A DNA stretch of 64,000 nucleotides from Paraburkholderia saeva (GCF_907164555.1 NZ_CAJQZC010000009.1:186001-250000), one strand, 5' to 3'; positions 44,001 through 52,490 are shown, counted from the first letter of the stretch. Made by a program: numbers and translations. The notes: generated by a model from the letters alone, not told the origin.

Positions 44001-46676
44001 TTGCAACGCCGCGAGCCGCACATCGGCGGCCAGCACGTCCAGATGATTGCGTAGATGGATGCCGCTGCGGCGCGGCAGGATCGCGAACAGCGCAGGCAGG
44101 AAAGCGGGAATCGCGAGCGCACTGAGGACCAGCAACGCGCCGGCAATCCCGGCGCGGATCGGCATCAGCAGACACAGGCCGAGCGCGGCGACCATGAAGG
44201 GCGCCAGCAGCGAGCGGCGCAAATTGTCGAGCATCTTGAAGCGGCCGATCGACGGCATCGCGTGCCGGTCCCGGCCGCGATAGCCGACGATCCACGGCAG
44301 CAATTGCCAGTCGCCACGCGTCCAGCGATGCTGCCGCTTGCCAATCACGTCGTAACGCGACGGCACTTCCTCGACCACCTCGATATCCGACGCCAGTCCG
44401 GCGCGCGCAAAAATCCCTTCGAACAGATCGTGACTGAGCAGCGCGTTCTCTGGCACGCGTCCACGCAAAGCCGCTTCAAATGCATCGACGTCGTAAATGC
44501 CCTTGCCGGTGTACGACCCTTCGCCGAACAGGTCCTGATAGACATCGGACACTGCCGCCGCGTACGGGTCCATTCCGCCTGGGCCGGAGAAGACGCGCTG
44601 ATGCAGCGACCCTTCCTGCCCGACAGGCAGCGACGGCGTGACACGCGGCTGCAGGATCGCGTAGCCGTTGACGACGCGTTGATCGGCGTCGCTGAATGTC
44701 GGCCGGTTCAGCGGATGCGCCATCTTGCCGATCAGCCGCAGCGCAGCGTCGCGCGGCAGACGCGTATCGGCGTCGAGTGTGATGACGTAGCGCACGTCGG
44801 GCGGCACCTGCGGTGCACGGCCGGCGATCGACACAAAGGTCGTATCCGTCGCACCGCGCAGCAGGCGGTTGAGTTCGTGCAGCTTGCCGCGTTTGCGTTC
44901 CCAGCCCATCCATTTGTTTTCGCTCGCGTTGAACACACGGCGGCGGTGTAGCAGCAGGAAACGGTTGCCGCCGGGGCCCGGCTCGTAACGGTGGTTCAGT
45001 GTTTCGATGGCGGCGGCGGCCACGGCGAGCAGATGCGCGTCGCCTGCCAGCACTTCCTGATCCGCATCGAGACCGTCCGCCAGCAACGCGAAGGACAGGT
45101 CGCCGCCGGCTCCCGCGAGGTGATGTACCTCAAGACGTTCGACCTGCTCGCGCAGATCGGCTTCGCTCGTCAGGAGCGTCGGCACGGCAACCAGCGTGCG
45201 CAATGACGACGGCACGCCCGCGACCAGTTCGAGAGCCGGCAACGTGATCGCGCCGAAACTCCATGTCACGGCGCGATTGATGAGCGCGGTCGCGATCTCG
45301 GTAACGGGCAAAAATCCGCATACGGCAAACAGCGCGAGTACTCCGGCGTCGAGGCCGCGTGGCGCGAGTGTCCATAATGCCCACAACGCAAACGCCAGTA
45401 ATGTCGCAGCGAGCGCCATGATCGTGCCGACGTAGCCGCCAATGCCGAGGCTGACATTGAACCGCGTGATCCGCAAACGCACCGGCGCGCGGAATCCGAT
45501 CACCTGCTCCAGTGCTCGCCGCCCTTCGGCGATCAGGTGGTAGCCGGGGTCGCCTGCGCGTTCAGCATGCGCGCCATCGCCGGCCTCAAGCACCGCCGCC
45601 TGCGCCGATTCCAGCGCGAGCCCGGCGACTTCAAGTTCGGTGAAGGACGAGCCGCGCGCCAGTTGCTCGATCGCGCTTCGATACAGATTGCGCGTCGAAA
45701 AATCCATCGTGGCAAAGCGGCTGTCTGCACGCAACCGGGCGTCGACAAGACTCACGCTCTCGAACAGTTCCGTCCAGTCGATATCGGAAATCAGTCGCAT
45801 GCTGGTGATCACATTGCGCACGGTGACATTCGACGCGCCCTGTCGCTGCTGCGCGTGTTGCACGACTTCATCGACGGATGCGCCCTGAAGCTTGAGCCGC
45901 TCTTCCAGCCAGCCGAGAGCCGGCGTGGTGCGCGGATCCTGGTCACGCAGCCGCTTTACGAGCTGTGCGGCGAACAGCTCCGACAACAGGCCTGAGGAGC
46001 GTGTGGAAATGTCCGCTTCAAGCGCCGAACGGGCGCTGCCCGATTCCAGCAGACGGTCGGTGAGCGCATCGGCGTCGGCGCGTGCGCTGCGGCCTGCGGT
46101 AATCTGGTCAGTCAGACGTCGCAGGTTCTCGATCAGCACGATGCGCAACGTGATCGCCACGGCCCACAATTCGCCGATTGTCAGCGGCTGAACCCGTTGA
46201 TACGCGCTGATGAAACGCCTCAGGATCTGCGGATCGAAGTGACTGTCGGTATGCGCAACGAACGCCCACGCGAGACCAAATACCCGCGGATAACCGGCGA
46301 ACGGGCCCGCGGCAAGCTTGGGCAACTGACGGTAGTAGCCGGCTGGCAAGTCTTCGCGAATCTCGCGGATCTGCTCCTCGACGAGGTGATAGTTGTCGAG
46401 CAGCCATTCCGCGGCGGGCACCACGCCCCGGCCGTTCTCCAGTTCTCCGGCGCTCGCGCGGTAGGCCGCGAGCAGGACTGCGGCGTTATCGTTCAGCCTC
46501 GTGTGCAGCGATAAAACGGCAGGCGGTGTCTTCGTGACCGGTTGCGCGGCAGCGAGGCTCTCCGCGTGTTGCTCAAGCCGCTCGACGCCGAACAGTTCCT
46601 CGCGCACCGGCGCGATGTCAGTCCACGGCGGCGACGTCGAGCGATGTCTCGCGACATATCGAAGGATCGTTTTCAC
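38070..46676 (-). CDS. ndvB: Cyclic beta-1,2-glucan synthase, NdvB type
   Basis: This is a 2868-residue membrane enzyme. Domains in order: N-terminal region, a central glycosyltransferase-84 domain with membrane helices (about 440-1000; DADTRLPRDAALRLIGKM near 632, HRWTRGDWQLLPWIVGY), a GH144-like region, two carbohydrate-binding stretches, and a C-terminal GH94 phosphorylase-like domain (about 1900-2830) with GAGDWNDGMNRVGAQGKGES (near 2530) and YPPGLRENGGQYSHAAMW. It elongates, cleaves and cyclises periplasmic beta-1,2-glucans, used in osmoadaptation and plant or animal host interaction. GTG 46676 is the start, with AAGGA nine bases upstream. Length and domains are complete. Confidence 0.95.
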   Translation of the reverse strand: MKTILRYVARHRSTSPPWTDIAPVREELFGVERLEQHAESLAAAQPVTKTPPAVLSLHTRLNDNAAVLLAAYRASAGELENGRGVVPAAEWLLDNYHLVEEQIREIREDLPAGYYRQLPKLAAGPFAGYPRVFGLAWAFVAHTDSHFDPQILRRFISAYQRVQPLTIGELWAVAITLRIVLIENLRRLTDQITAGRSARADADALTDRLLESGSARSALEADISTRSSGLLSELFAAQLVKRLRDQDPRTTPALGWLEERLKLQGASVDEVVQHAQQRQGASNVTVRNVITSMRLISDIDWTELFESVSLVDARLRADSRFATMDFSTRNLYRSAIEQLARGSSFTELEVAGLALESAQAAVLEAGDGAHAERAGDPGYHLIAEGRRALEQVIGFRAPVRLRITRFNVSLGIGGYVGTIMALAATLLAFALWALWTLAPRGLDAGVLALFAVCGFLPVTEIATALINRAVTWSFGAITLPALELVAGVPSSLRTLVAVPTLLTSEADLREQVERLEVHHLAGAGGDLSFALLADGLDADQEVLAGDAHLLAVAAAAIETLNHRYEPGPGGNRFLLLHRRRVFNASENKWMGWERKRGKLHELNRLLRGATDTTFVSIAGRAPQVPPDVRYVITLDADTRLPRDAALRLIGKMAHPLNRPTFSDADQRVVNGYAILQPRVTPSLPVGQEGSLHQRVFSGPGGMDPYAAAVSDVYQDLFGEGSYTGKGIYDVDAFEAALRGRVPENALLSHDLFEGIFARAGLASDIEVVEEVPSRYDVIGKRQHRWTRGDWQLLPWIVGYRGRDRHAMPSIGRFKMLDNLRRSLLAPFMVAALGLCLLMPIRAGIAGALLVLSALAIPAFLPALFAILPRRSGIHLRNHLDVLAADVRLAALQTFLSAAFLADHAWRMGDAIARTLIRLFVTHRRLLEWTTAAQSKGSPRLDLRGFYRQMSGGVALGLALPAGAIAFAPSHWPLALPFALLWLAAPALALWSSRSPTVARRFAMADADARSLRLIARRTWRFFETFVTPAENMLPPDNFQEDPKPVVAHRTSPTNLGLYLLSAVAARDFGWAGTTETVERLEAAFASMRKLARFKGHFYNWYGTLDLQVLAPAYVSSVDSGNLAGHLIVLANACEEWPHELLASAARSGLMDNLQLAREAIDALPAAGGERGRQLVAILEEISKQLHGPQTLEALSPSLMRLAEKAAKATRELVPAGGDASSADLMFWIDALSKSVVEHARDRQQRAVAPDLLRARLKALADTSRAMALDMDFAFLLDPERKLLSIGYSQSDNSLDLNCYDLLASEARLASLFAIAKGDVTTRHWFRLGRAATPVGNGSALISWSGSMFEYLMPSLVMRAPVGSLLEQTSRLVVERQAAYGRSLGIPWGISESAYNARDIEFTYQYSNFGVPGLGLKRGLSENRVIAPYATGLAAMVDPQAARENYAQLAALGALGRYGFYEALDFTRSRLPDNEDVAIVRNFMAHHQGMTIVSIANTLLDAQMRARFHREPMIQASELLLQERMPRNVAVAHPRAEEVNTSATVAGIVPPTVRRLAASAVAGAAPVTHLLSNGRYAVMLTATGAGYSRWRDLAVTRWREDATRDDWGSFIFLRDMQSGQVWSAGAQPAGSEAGYEEVVFGEDHAEFIRRDGALTTTMDVLVSGEADGEVRRVSLANSGRRAREIELTSYAEIVLATPAADNAHPAFSRMFVETAHLAEFGALVATRRPRSHDEKQAWAAHFAVVDGEIVADPQYESDRARFLGRGRNAGTAAAIFDGQPLTNTVGTVLDPVFALRYRVLVPPGKVARVTFWTVVAESRALLLDLVDKHHDRNAFDRAKTLAWTQAQVQLRHLDVEAEEAADFQRLAAPVIYADARFRAPSDTIVRGAGPQSGLWPHAISGDLPIVLLRIDDVEDIAQVRQLLRAHEYWRMKRLPVDLVIINERASSYMQELQGAIETAVRSSQARPHFGEELAQGAVFTLRADLMSVEARALLQSVARVALIARRGSIAEQLARLPQAPDQPSALRLQRPPMSSPWPAVPYLPRAHSSLPSRLEFFNGLGGFDKDGREYVTVLAAGATTPAPWINVIANPGFGFQVAAEGSGYTWAENSRENQLTPWSNDPVEDPAGEAIYVRDEVTGDVWGATALPVQDGGTYVARHGHGYSRFEHEANGIALDLLQYVPPADPVKISRLTLRNLSGRPRRLSVTTWVEWVLGTSRGASGPFIVTEMDTATGAMLARNPWSMGFAGRVAFADLGGQQTAWTADRTEFLGRNGRAAAPAALNGNARLSGATGAGLDPCAALQRVIELGVDEVVEVVWFVGQCVGVEEARALIERYRKADLDAVLAEVTSQWQNILGTVQVKTPDRAMDLMLNGWLLYQTLACRVWARSAFYQASGAYGFRDQLQDSMALTHAQPDETRRHLLRTAARQFVEGDFQHWWLPQSGQGVRTRISDDRVWLAFATATYIGCAGDVAILDEIVPFLDGPPLQPGEHDAFFQPIIADESASLFEHCARGLDQCIELTGEHGLPLIGAGDWNDGMNRVGAQGKGESVWLGWLLLRTIELFTPLAASRDAVSVARAARWRAHAASVREALEREAWDGEWYRRATFDDGTWLGSKDSDECRIDSIAQSWAVLSGAADPVRAALAMASLEKHLIRRDDRLALLFTPPFDKTSHDPGYIKGYPPGLRENGGQYSHAAMWAILALTKMRDGNKAASLFSLVNPVNHARTPMEVDRYKVEPYVVAADVYSVAPHVGRGGWTWYTGSAGWMYRAGMEGILGICREGDFLVIDPCIPDTWPGFDATVTIQSTRYEIRVESAEESGGTRAVLDGASVEWGDGRVRVPLDAGSHTLLISRCFGVSERVNSGAQVA

Positions 46677-47202
46677 AGGCGTATTTCCTTCGAAGTCGGT
46701 AATGCCGGTGGGACGGACCGGTCGCTGTGGCGCGTCATGCCAGCGGTGCGCACACGGTTCGAAATCGTTGTTTCGCCGGACGGTTCATCGAGTTGGCACA
46801 TGATCGGATCTCCCTTCGGGGCGGCCGGACAACGCGTGTCGCGTGCGTCCAGGCCTCCGGCTTGTGGCTTGATTCCGCGGTTGCGGGTCGACGCGCAAGG
46901 AACCGTCAGGACGGAAAGGCGGGCGTACCGACTTCTGCGAATAAGGTCCGCGATGACGCGACGCGGCCTCTGGCGCGGCCGCGGATTGCCGGCGCATCGA
47001 AAATTCCGTCGGAACGAGGCGGGTAACGGGAATGCGTCAGTACGCCCGCATGCGCAAACCGCTAACTGCCGTTTAGCGGCGTACCAGAGCGTGGAACGAG
47101 CATCGCTCAGACCGATGCAGCAGCGAATGAGAGACGGGGAACGCCCGCGCAGCCCTGCAGGCGCAGTTCCCGGCAGAACACCCAGAAAGGGTGGAGCAGA
47201 AA
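46677..47202. other. Gap upstream of the ndvB-type gene
   Basis: About 530 bp with no gene I can support; long frames here are Arg-rich shadows. It holds the ndvB promoter and lies beyond the terminator of the small protein gene. Confidence 0.45.
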
Positions 47203-47220
47203 GGGCACGGATCCGTGCCC
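47203..47220 (-). terminator. Possible rho-independent terminator of the small basic protein gene
   Basis: GGGCACGGA/TCCGTGCCC is an 18-bp perfect palindrome followed on the minus strand by TTTCT, 10 bp after the stop at 47231. The G/C-rich stem and short T-run fit a terminator, with a small loop. Confidence 0.5.
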
Positions 47221-47230
47221 CGGGTGCTTG

Positions 47231-47374
47231 CTATTTCTTCCTGGCCGGCCCGGTGGCGGCGGCCGTCTTCGGCGCAACCGCCGAGGACACGCCTGCCGCA
47301 GGAGAGACTACCTTTTTGGGTTGTTTGGGCTTTTTAGCCTCGCGATTGCCGCGCATCGTGCTCTTCGCCAACAT
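47231..47374 (-). CDS. Small Lys-rich basic protein (47 aa)
   Basis: A 47-residue protein beginning MLAKSTMRGNREAKKPKQPK and ending in an Ala/Thr/Lys-rich tail. GGAG four bases before the ATG and the terminator behind it support a real gene. Similar short MAKS-MRxNREAKKPK proteins occur in Burkholderia relatives as hypothetical proteins. Charge suggests nucleic-acid or ribosome binding; unproven. Confidence 0.6.
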   Translation of the reverse strand: MLAKSTMRGNREAKKPKQPKKVVSPAAGVSSAVAPKTAAATGPARKK

Positions 47375-47864
47375 GTTTCTCCAGAATTGACGGTCGCGAA
47401 AGCGACAGCCATGTGGCGCAGTTTGGGCGCATCTGGTCACGCTGTCGCGATTTTTCTTTTAGATGCCGGTTGCGCACCGTCCGGGAAACCCACCCGAAGG
47501 GGTTGCAACGGGCGCGCAAACGCCCGATTCGAACCTGGCGGCAAGGCAAAAAGCGCGACCTTGCATGTGCGGGTCGCGGGATGTGCATGGTTTGCAGTGG
47601 TACCTTACTGGTGCATCACCCAATACCGGACACCGGGAAACGAACAGATATGATCTGCGCGTCTTCTTCGATTGTCGGTCGCAGAGCCGCCGTTCGCTAC
47701 TCCGTTTGAAAACCGGGTGATCGTCCATTCCTGGCCGGCCCCCGTCCGATGCTAAGGGCGGATGTAGCACGTTGGCAACCCTGGCCATCCGTCAGAAATC
47801 GATTGCGAACCGGACGTTCGAGAGGCCCTGGTTTACGCTCTATCCTGGATGATCGAACAACGCC
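47375..47864. other. Gap containing an intergenic repeat copy
   Basis: About 490 bp with no gene; it includes the dispersed repeat copy at 47561-47664 and the downstream flank of the RibD-fold reductase gene. Frames here are not conserved-looking. Confidence 0.4.
47561..47664. repeat. Dispersed intergenic repeat, copy 1
   Basis: About 104 bp related to 60601-60704 in the same orientation, with shared blocks GGGTCGCGGGATG, GTTTGCAGT, CACCCAAT, GAAACGAACAGA and GATCTGCGCGTC. Unmatched flanks show it is a discrete element. Confidence 0.8.
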
Positions 47865-48461
47865 TCAAGCCGCTTCGCCAGGTTGGCCGGTCTTCAATGG
47901 GCCGGCCACTTTGTAGGCGCAGAGGTTGACGCCGGACGGCGTTGCTTTTGTGTTGACGAGTTCGAATGAGCACGGTGGGGTTCCCTCCGCAAAGAGGCGC
48001 TTCCCGGTACCCAACAGGACTGGATAGACGATCAGCAGGATTTCATCCGCCAGTCCCTGTTCGAGCAGCGTCGACGTCAACGTGGAGCTCCCCCACAGAA
48101 TCAGGCCAGGGCCTGCCTGCGACTTGATTCGGCGAATGCCCTCGACAAGGTCCGGTCCAAGCCACTCGCACGGGCCCCATTCAAGACTTTCCGGACGGTG
48201 TGTCGCAACATATTTGGTCGCCGCATTCAAGCCGTCTGCCATCGCGCTGCCCGGTGCCTTGGGCCAGAAGGCCGACCACATGTCGTAGGTGCGACGGCCG
48301 AGCAGGAGATCGAAGTGCCCCCCGTGCCCGGCCATGAGCGCATCCCGGCCAGCGGAGGTGCGATAAGGCACGGTCCAGTCAGCGTACGGAAAATCGTCTT
48401 CTCCGGAGGCCTGGATCACACCGTCCAGTGAGATGTGCTCCATGATCTTGAGATTTCTCAT
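47865..48461 (-). CDS. RibD C-terminal/dihydrofolate reductase-fold protein
   Basis: This 198-residue protein has the RibD_C fold: KIMEHISLDGVIQASGEDDF at the start, LLLGRRTYDMWSAFWPK (about 52-68), ILWGSSTLTSTLLEQGLADE and VYPVLLGTGKRLFAEG. Such DHFR-family proteins are NADPH-dependent reductases of unknown substrate. GGGAGAAG precedes ATG 48461. It is transcribed alone. Confidence 0.9.
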   Translation of the reverse strand: MRNLKIMEHISLDGVIQASGEDDFPYADWTVPYRTSAGRDALMAGHGGHFDLLLGRRTYDMWSAFWPKAPGSAMADGLNAATKYVATHRPESLEWGPCEWLGPDLVEGIRRIKSQAGPGLILWGSSTLTSTLLEQGLADEILLIVYPVLLGTGKRLFAEGTPPCSFELVNTKATPSGVNLCAYKVAGPLKTGQPGEAA

Positions 48462-48861
48462 TGCTTCTCCCGAATTGTAGTCACGCCCATCATGAAGCCG
48501 CCCCGGCCTTTTGTCCGCCCCACTCCAGCCGGTACATCTTCCTCAGCGCTCAACGATACCAGGGAACGGACGACGATCCAGGCGACGCCAGCAACGTCCG
48601 TTATTGGCCCGATCGCTGGCTCATACAAAGTGCATCGACTGCCGGGACCCTGACGGCCGCGACCGACACCACGCGCCCCCGATCGGTCCGTCGATCAAGG
48701 GGACTTCAACTGCAGCTTCCAAAGTACAACGGCCGTTCGTCGATTCGCGTACGCAGGCCGTGTTCTGCCACACCTGCCGGTCACGCCCGCACGATGACCG
48801 ACGATCTGCAATGACCGCTTTCGAGCGAACCGAACAGGCGCGATCGGCCGCCGACAAGCCG
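48462..48861. other. Gap between the RibD-fold gene and the LysR gene
   Basis: 400 bp without a recognisable gene on either strand; contains the promoter of the RibD-fold gene. Confidence 0.4.
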
Positions 48862-49764
48862 TCAGATAACACCTGCCTCTTTTCCGGAGACGAGGCGCAC
48901 GGCCAGAAAGTCAATCAGTGTGCGTACGCGACGCGGCACTGAACGGCCCCCGGGCCATACCAGATGAACAGGTACGGGTTCGGGCTCGAACGAGTCGAGC
49001 ACCGTCACCACCTGACCCGCGTCGAGAAGTTTCTGCACCTGAAAGATCGGTGCTCGACCTATGCCTGCTCCGGCCGCGGCCGCGGCATTGCAGGCTGGCG
49101 CGCTCGTCGACCGGAAGCGCCCTGCGACCTCGACCGCGCCTCCTGTGTGGTTGAACGTCCACGTCTCGCGCAGGGCGTGCTGGCGCAGGATACAGTCGTG
49201 AAGGGCAAGCTCGGACGGATGAATTGGGTAGCCGTGCGAGGCGAAATACGCCGACGTGCCAAAGACAACGCGCCGTAAAGTGCCCACCTGCTTCGCGCGC
49301 AGGTTCGAGTCCGGCAGACGACCAAGGCGGACCGCGAGATCGATGTTGGCTGTGGTGAGTTCAAGATGCTGCTCGGCGAGCACGAGTTCTACCCTGACGT
49401 TTTCGTGAATCGCCAAAAACTGCGCAACAAGCGGCGAAACGAATTCAGCGCCGAATGCCGTCGGCGCGCCGACGCGAATACTGCCGCGCAGCTGGGTTGC
49501 GTGGTCGACGAGTTCATCACGTGCTGCGTCGATTTCGCCAAGTGCGGGTCGAATCCGTGTGGCGAATTTCAGGCACGCCGCAGTAGGCTGCACACGGCGC
49601 GTGGTTCGGTGGAACAAGGTCGCGTTCAAATCACGCTCGAGCGCTGCAATGGCGCGGCTCACCGACTGCAACGTTCGGCCCAGCGATCGCGCAGCGGCTG
49701 TCAAACTTCCTTCGTCAAGAATAGCCAACAGTACTTCATATTCGTCCGTGTTCATGACGGTCAT
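48862..49764 (-). CDS. LysR-family regulator
   Basis: This 300-residue LysR regulator has the HTH at the start (YEVLLAILDEGSLTAAARSL, then QSVSRAIAALE) and a LysR_substrate domain (RVGAPTAFGAEFVSPLVAQF). ATG 49764 gives the natural HTH spacing and discards 13 upstream residues. It is divergent from the GlcG-like gene, which it likely controls. Confidence 0.88.
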   Translation of the reverse strand: MTVMNTDEYEVLLAILDEGSLTAAARSLGRTLQSVSRAIAALERDLNATLFHRTTRRVQPTAACLKFATRIRPALGEIDAARDELVDHATQLRGSIRVGAPTAFGAEFVSPLVAQFLAIHENVRVELVLAEQHLELTTANIDLAVRLGRLPDSNLRAKQVGTLRRVVFGTSAYFASHGYPIHPSELALHDCILRQHALRETWTFNHTGGAVEVAGRFRSTSAPACNAAAAAGAGIGRAPIFQVQKLLDAGQVVTVLDSFEPEPVPVHLVWPGGRSVPRRVRTLIDFLAVRLVSGKEAGVI

Positions 49765-49875
49765 TCTCTCGCTTCGTGGAAGAATGTCTGACGGCTCGCG
49801 CACCTATGCGTGGTTGGGTCGCCGCCGTACATTCTAGTCATGTTGACATCCGATTGGTTCCGAAGGAGGCGACTA

Positions 49876-50325
49876 ATGACTCAACGAAACGAGAATGAAA
49901 TGCCCATGAGCTACAGCAACCGGTTCAACCTTGCCGATGCACGCCGGGTCGTGGCTGCGGCAGAAGAGGAGGCAACACGTCACGGTTGGCCTATGGTGAT
50001 CGCGGTTGTGGACAGCGGCGGACACCTGGTGCTTCAGCAACGACTTGATGGAGCGCAACTCGGCAGTATCCACGTTGCGAGACAGAAGGCCGAAACAGCC
50101 GTGTTGTTCCGACGTCCCACGCGCGTTTTCGAAGACGCAATCGCGCAAGGCGGACTCCACCTGCGCCTGCTCGGTATGAATAACCTCGTGCCACTGGATG
50201 GAGGGATTCCACTGATTCGCGACGGTGCAGTGGTCGGCGCGATAGGCGTGTCGGGCATGCGTTCCGACCAGGACGCGCTGGTCGCCCAGGCCGGCGCTGA
50301 CAAGCTCATCGCAGCGGAGCCATAA
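49876..50325 (+). CDS. GlcG/HbpS-like (DUF336) protein
   Basis: This 149-residue protein of the GlcG/HbpS haem-degrading family has LADARRVVAAAEEEATRHGW, MVIAVVDSGGHLVLQQRLDG and GIPLIRDGAVVGAIGVSG. AAGGAGG at 49862-49868 precedes ATG 49876. Members bind haem or act in glycolate/aromatic loci; the role here is unknown. Divergent from the LysR gene, 111 bp apart. Confidence 0.85.
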   Translation: MTQRNENEMPMSYSNRFNLADARRVVAAAEEEATRHGWPMVIAVVDSGGHLVLQQRLDGAQLGSIHVARQKAETAVLFRRPTRVFEDAIAQGGLHLRLLGMNNLVPLDGGIPLIRDGAVVGAIGVSGMRSDQDALVAQAGADKLIAAEP

Positions 50326-50545
50326 GGAAGGCACCGGTCCAGGGTCCAGTCGCGACAAGACAGCGTAAAGCTGTGAATTTAGTCAAGGCGGAGCGGGTCG
50401 TAATTGCCTGTTCACGAACTCCGGAACCCAGCGACAGGCAACAGCGGGTCCGCAAACCGCGGGTTTGACTGGCGACTCTGGCAACAGGCGGTTTACGTCG
50501 GTGTCGCCGAAGCCGCGAAGCTGCTGCAGCCACGGGCCGGCCGAC

Positions 50546-51008
50546 TCAGCAGATTGAAGCTGCCAGCAGCAACTCGCGACACGCCGCGATCTTACGTGCC
50601 CCGTCGTCAATCATTGCAGCGAAGCGCTCGCCTTCGAATTCTTCGAGCACCTGTTCGCCCGCTGCATTCAGCGCGGTGAGCTCGTAGCTCACCCATACTT
50701 CGGTGCTCGCCTCGTCGAGTGCGACACAACGCACCTCGACGAGACTGGTGCGTGAGGCCGGCGTGCAGCGCAAATAACGCGATCGGTGTGCCTCGCGGTC
50801 GAAGTCGGCCAGAGTCCAGATGGTCAGCTCATCACACTGACCGGTGGTGAAGACCATACCGGATTCCGTGCGGCCGTCGCGCGGATAGACATAGGTTGGC
50901 TTCCAGCCGTCAACCCACAGTTCCTCGCCGGCCGGCGTGAAGAACATGAAGTTGGTCGACCGGGGCGTCGACCGTGATCCGACGGCTGGCGCGCAGTCGG
51001 TGCGCCAT
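50546..51008 (-). pseudogene. SRPBCC-type (START-like) protein, frameshifted at the N-terminus
   Basis: ATG 51008 (GGAGG upstream) encodes MAHRLRASRRITVDAPVDQL and then leaves the frame; the other frame takes over with MFFTPAGEELWVDGWKPTYV and runs to 50546 with a START-like barrel (about 130 residues). Loss of two bases in a CTCTTC-like stretch near 50948 restores one protein. The second half could be translated from the ATG at 50947, but lacks the first strand. It lies close behind the LysE gene (18 bp) on the same strand. Confidence 0.7.
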
Positions 51009-51026
51009 CAGTGAAACCTCCGCTGG

Positions 51027-51659
51027 TCATATGATGAGGTGGCCTAGCTGCCATAGCCCAAGCCCAGCCAACAGCGCGGCTGAGCACAGGTTCACAGCGC
51101 GTTTCCAACGTTCGTCGAAACGGTCGCGCAACTGGCTCACACCCGTAGACAGGATCAACCACCACAGCGCCGAGCCCACCAGTACGCCGACCACCATCAC
51201 CCAGGGCGACGCCGAAGGCGCGCGGCCTGCCAGCGCACCGAACACAGCCATGAACGACAGGATGGTCGTCGGGTTCGAGATCGTCAGCACGAAGGTGCCG
51301 ACCACGTAGCGCAGCAGCGTGCTGGTCGGCGGGGAAGCATCCACGCGGCGCACCGCCGGCTTTGTGGCAATGCGCCAGGCCATGCATAGCAGGAAACCGC
51401 CACCGAACAGGCCCAGCCACAGCCTCAGGCCCAGCAACCAGCCGATCAGTCCGCTGACGCCAAACGCGCCGATGGCGCCGTACACTGCGTCGGCGAATGC
51501 CGCCCCCAGTCCAGTGGCTAGTCCCGCAGGGCGGCCATGGTCCAGCGTGCGCTGGATGGCCAGCAATCCAATCTGCCCGACAGGCGCGGCGATAGACAGC
51601 CCGATCAGCAGCGATTGGCCGAACAGGACGGGTACGGGTGATGGCAAGATGGATTCCAT
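51027..51659 (-). CDS. LysE-family transporter
   Basis: This 210-residue membrane protein has about six helices and LysE/RhtB features: SIAAPVGQIGLLAIQRTLDHG near the start and GTFVLTISNPTTILSFMAVF. Such exporters move amino acids or small metabolites out. Divergent from the Lrp-type regulator gene at 51754. Confidence 0.9.
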   Translation of the reverse strand: MESILPSPVPVLFGQSLLIGLSIAAPVGQIGLLAIQRTLDHGRPAGLATGLGAAFADAVYGAIGAFGVSGLIGWLLGLRLWLGLFGGGFLLCMAWRIATKPAVRRVDASPPTSTLLRYVVGTFVLTISNPTTILSFMAVFGALAGRAPSASPWVMVVGVLVGSALWWLILSTGVSQLRDRFDERWKRAVNLCSAALLAGLGLWQLGHLII

Positions 51660-51712
51660 GTCGAGAATTATCTAACGGCATCGACCGCTTGCACATAATG
51701 AAACAGCAGGCG

Positions 51713-51736
51713 AAAATCGATTTGATCTTCGATTTT
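51713..51736. promoter_or_regulatory. Inverted repeat in the LysE/Lrp divergent gap
   Basis: AAAATCGA (51713-51720), 8-bp spacer, TCGATTTT (51729-51736), perfect 8-bp arms. It lies 17 bp before the Lrp-type start. Lrp/AsnC regulators bind such AT-rich, divergent-gene sites, so it is a good operator candidate. Confidence 0.6.
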
Positions 51737-51753
51737 TCAGCTAAAAGCCCATC

Positions 51754-52218
51754 ATGACCGAAGCACTGCAACTCGACGCCAGAGCCTGGGCGCTGCTGAT
51801 GGCGCTGCAGGAGGATGGCCGCGCGCCGCTGAAGACCTTGGCCCTTGCCGCCGGGTTGTCGGTACCTGCCACGGTGGAACGGCTCAAGCGCCTGAAGGAC
51901 TCCGGTGTGGTGCGCTCTGTGGGCGCCGAACTGGATCCGGCGCAGGCCGGCTACCCCCTGCGCGCCATTGTCGGCATCACCGTGCAGCAGCCCGGCAAGA
52001 AAGCCTTCCTCGACAAGCTGCGCCGCGCGTCCGAGGTGCTGGAATGCCATCACGTGGCCGGCGCGGATTCCTACATCGTGACCGTCGTGTCCCCCAGCCT
52101 TGAACAACTGGAGCGTTTTCTCGCGTCCATCAACAGCTATGGCGAGACGCGCACCTCGATCGTCTTCTCCACCCCCATTCCGCGTCGTGGCCTGGTGGCG
52201 CCGGGCTTGTCACGCTGA
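51754..52218 (+). CDS. Lrp/AsnC-family regulator
   Basis: This 154-residue regulator has an N-terminal HTH (about 10-60: LDARAWALLMALQEDGRAPL, then GLSVPATVERLKRLKDSG) and the RAM ligand-sensing domain (about 70-150: VGITVQQPGKKAFLDKL and GADSYIVTVVSPSLEQLE). Divergent from the LysE transporter, the common amino-acid-exporter arrangement (as in LysG/ArgP or LrpA-type pairs). Confidence 0.92.
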   Translation: MTEALQLDARAWALLMALQEDGRAPLKTLALAAGLSVPATVERLKRLKDSGVVRSVGAELDPAQAGYPLRAIVGITVQQPGKKAFLDKLRRASEVLECHHVAGADSYIVTVVSPSLEQLERFLASINSYGETRTSIVFSTPIPRRGLVAPGLSR

Positions 52219-52490
52219 GCCTCCACCTGTTCCTCAACAGCGTTGCCTGGCGTCATCGATCAGCGTGACGCCAACCTTGAGAGGCCCTCATCGGAAGGCT
52301 GCATGACGCGAATGGTCAACCAGCACTGCGGACCGGGTCGCTGAGTTGCAGCGCTCCTGGTAGCAGATAAGGTACCCCGAGGTTGCACGTCACAAACCGC
52401 AGCGTCTGGCCGGCTTGAGCAGTCCGCCGCCTCGCGGTGGACGCCACGCGACCCCGAAGCGACCTTCGCTGATCCCAAGAGCGGTAGCGG

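Noticed and set aside
47521..47545. T-arm-like sequence (CCAGGTTCGAATCG on the minus strand), possible tRNA
   Set aside because: No acceptor stem, D arm or anticodon arm can be built around it.
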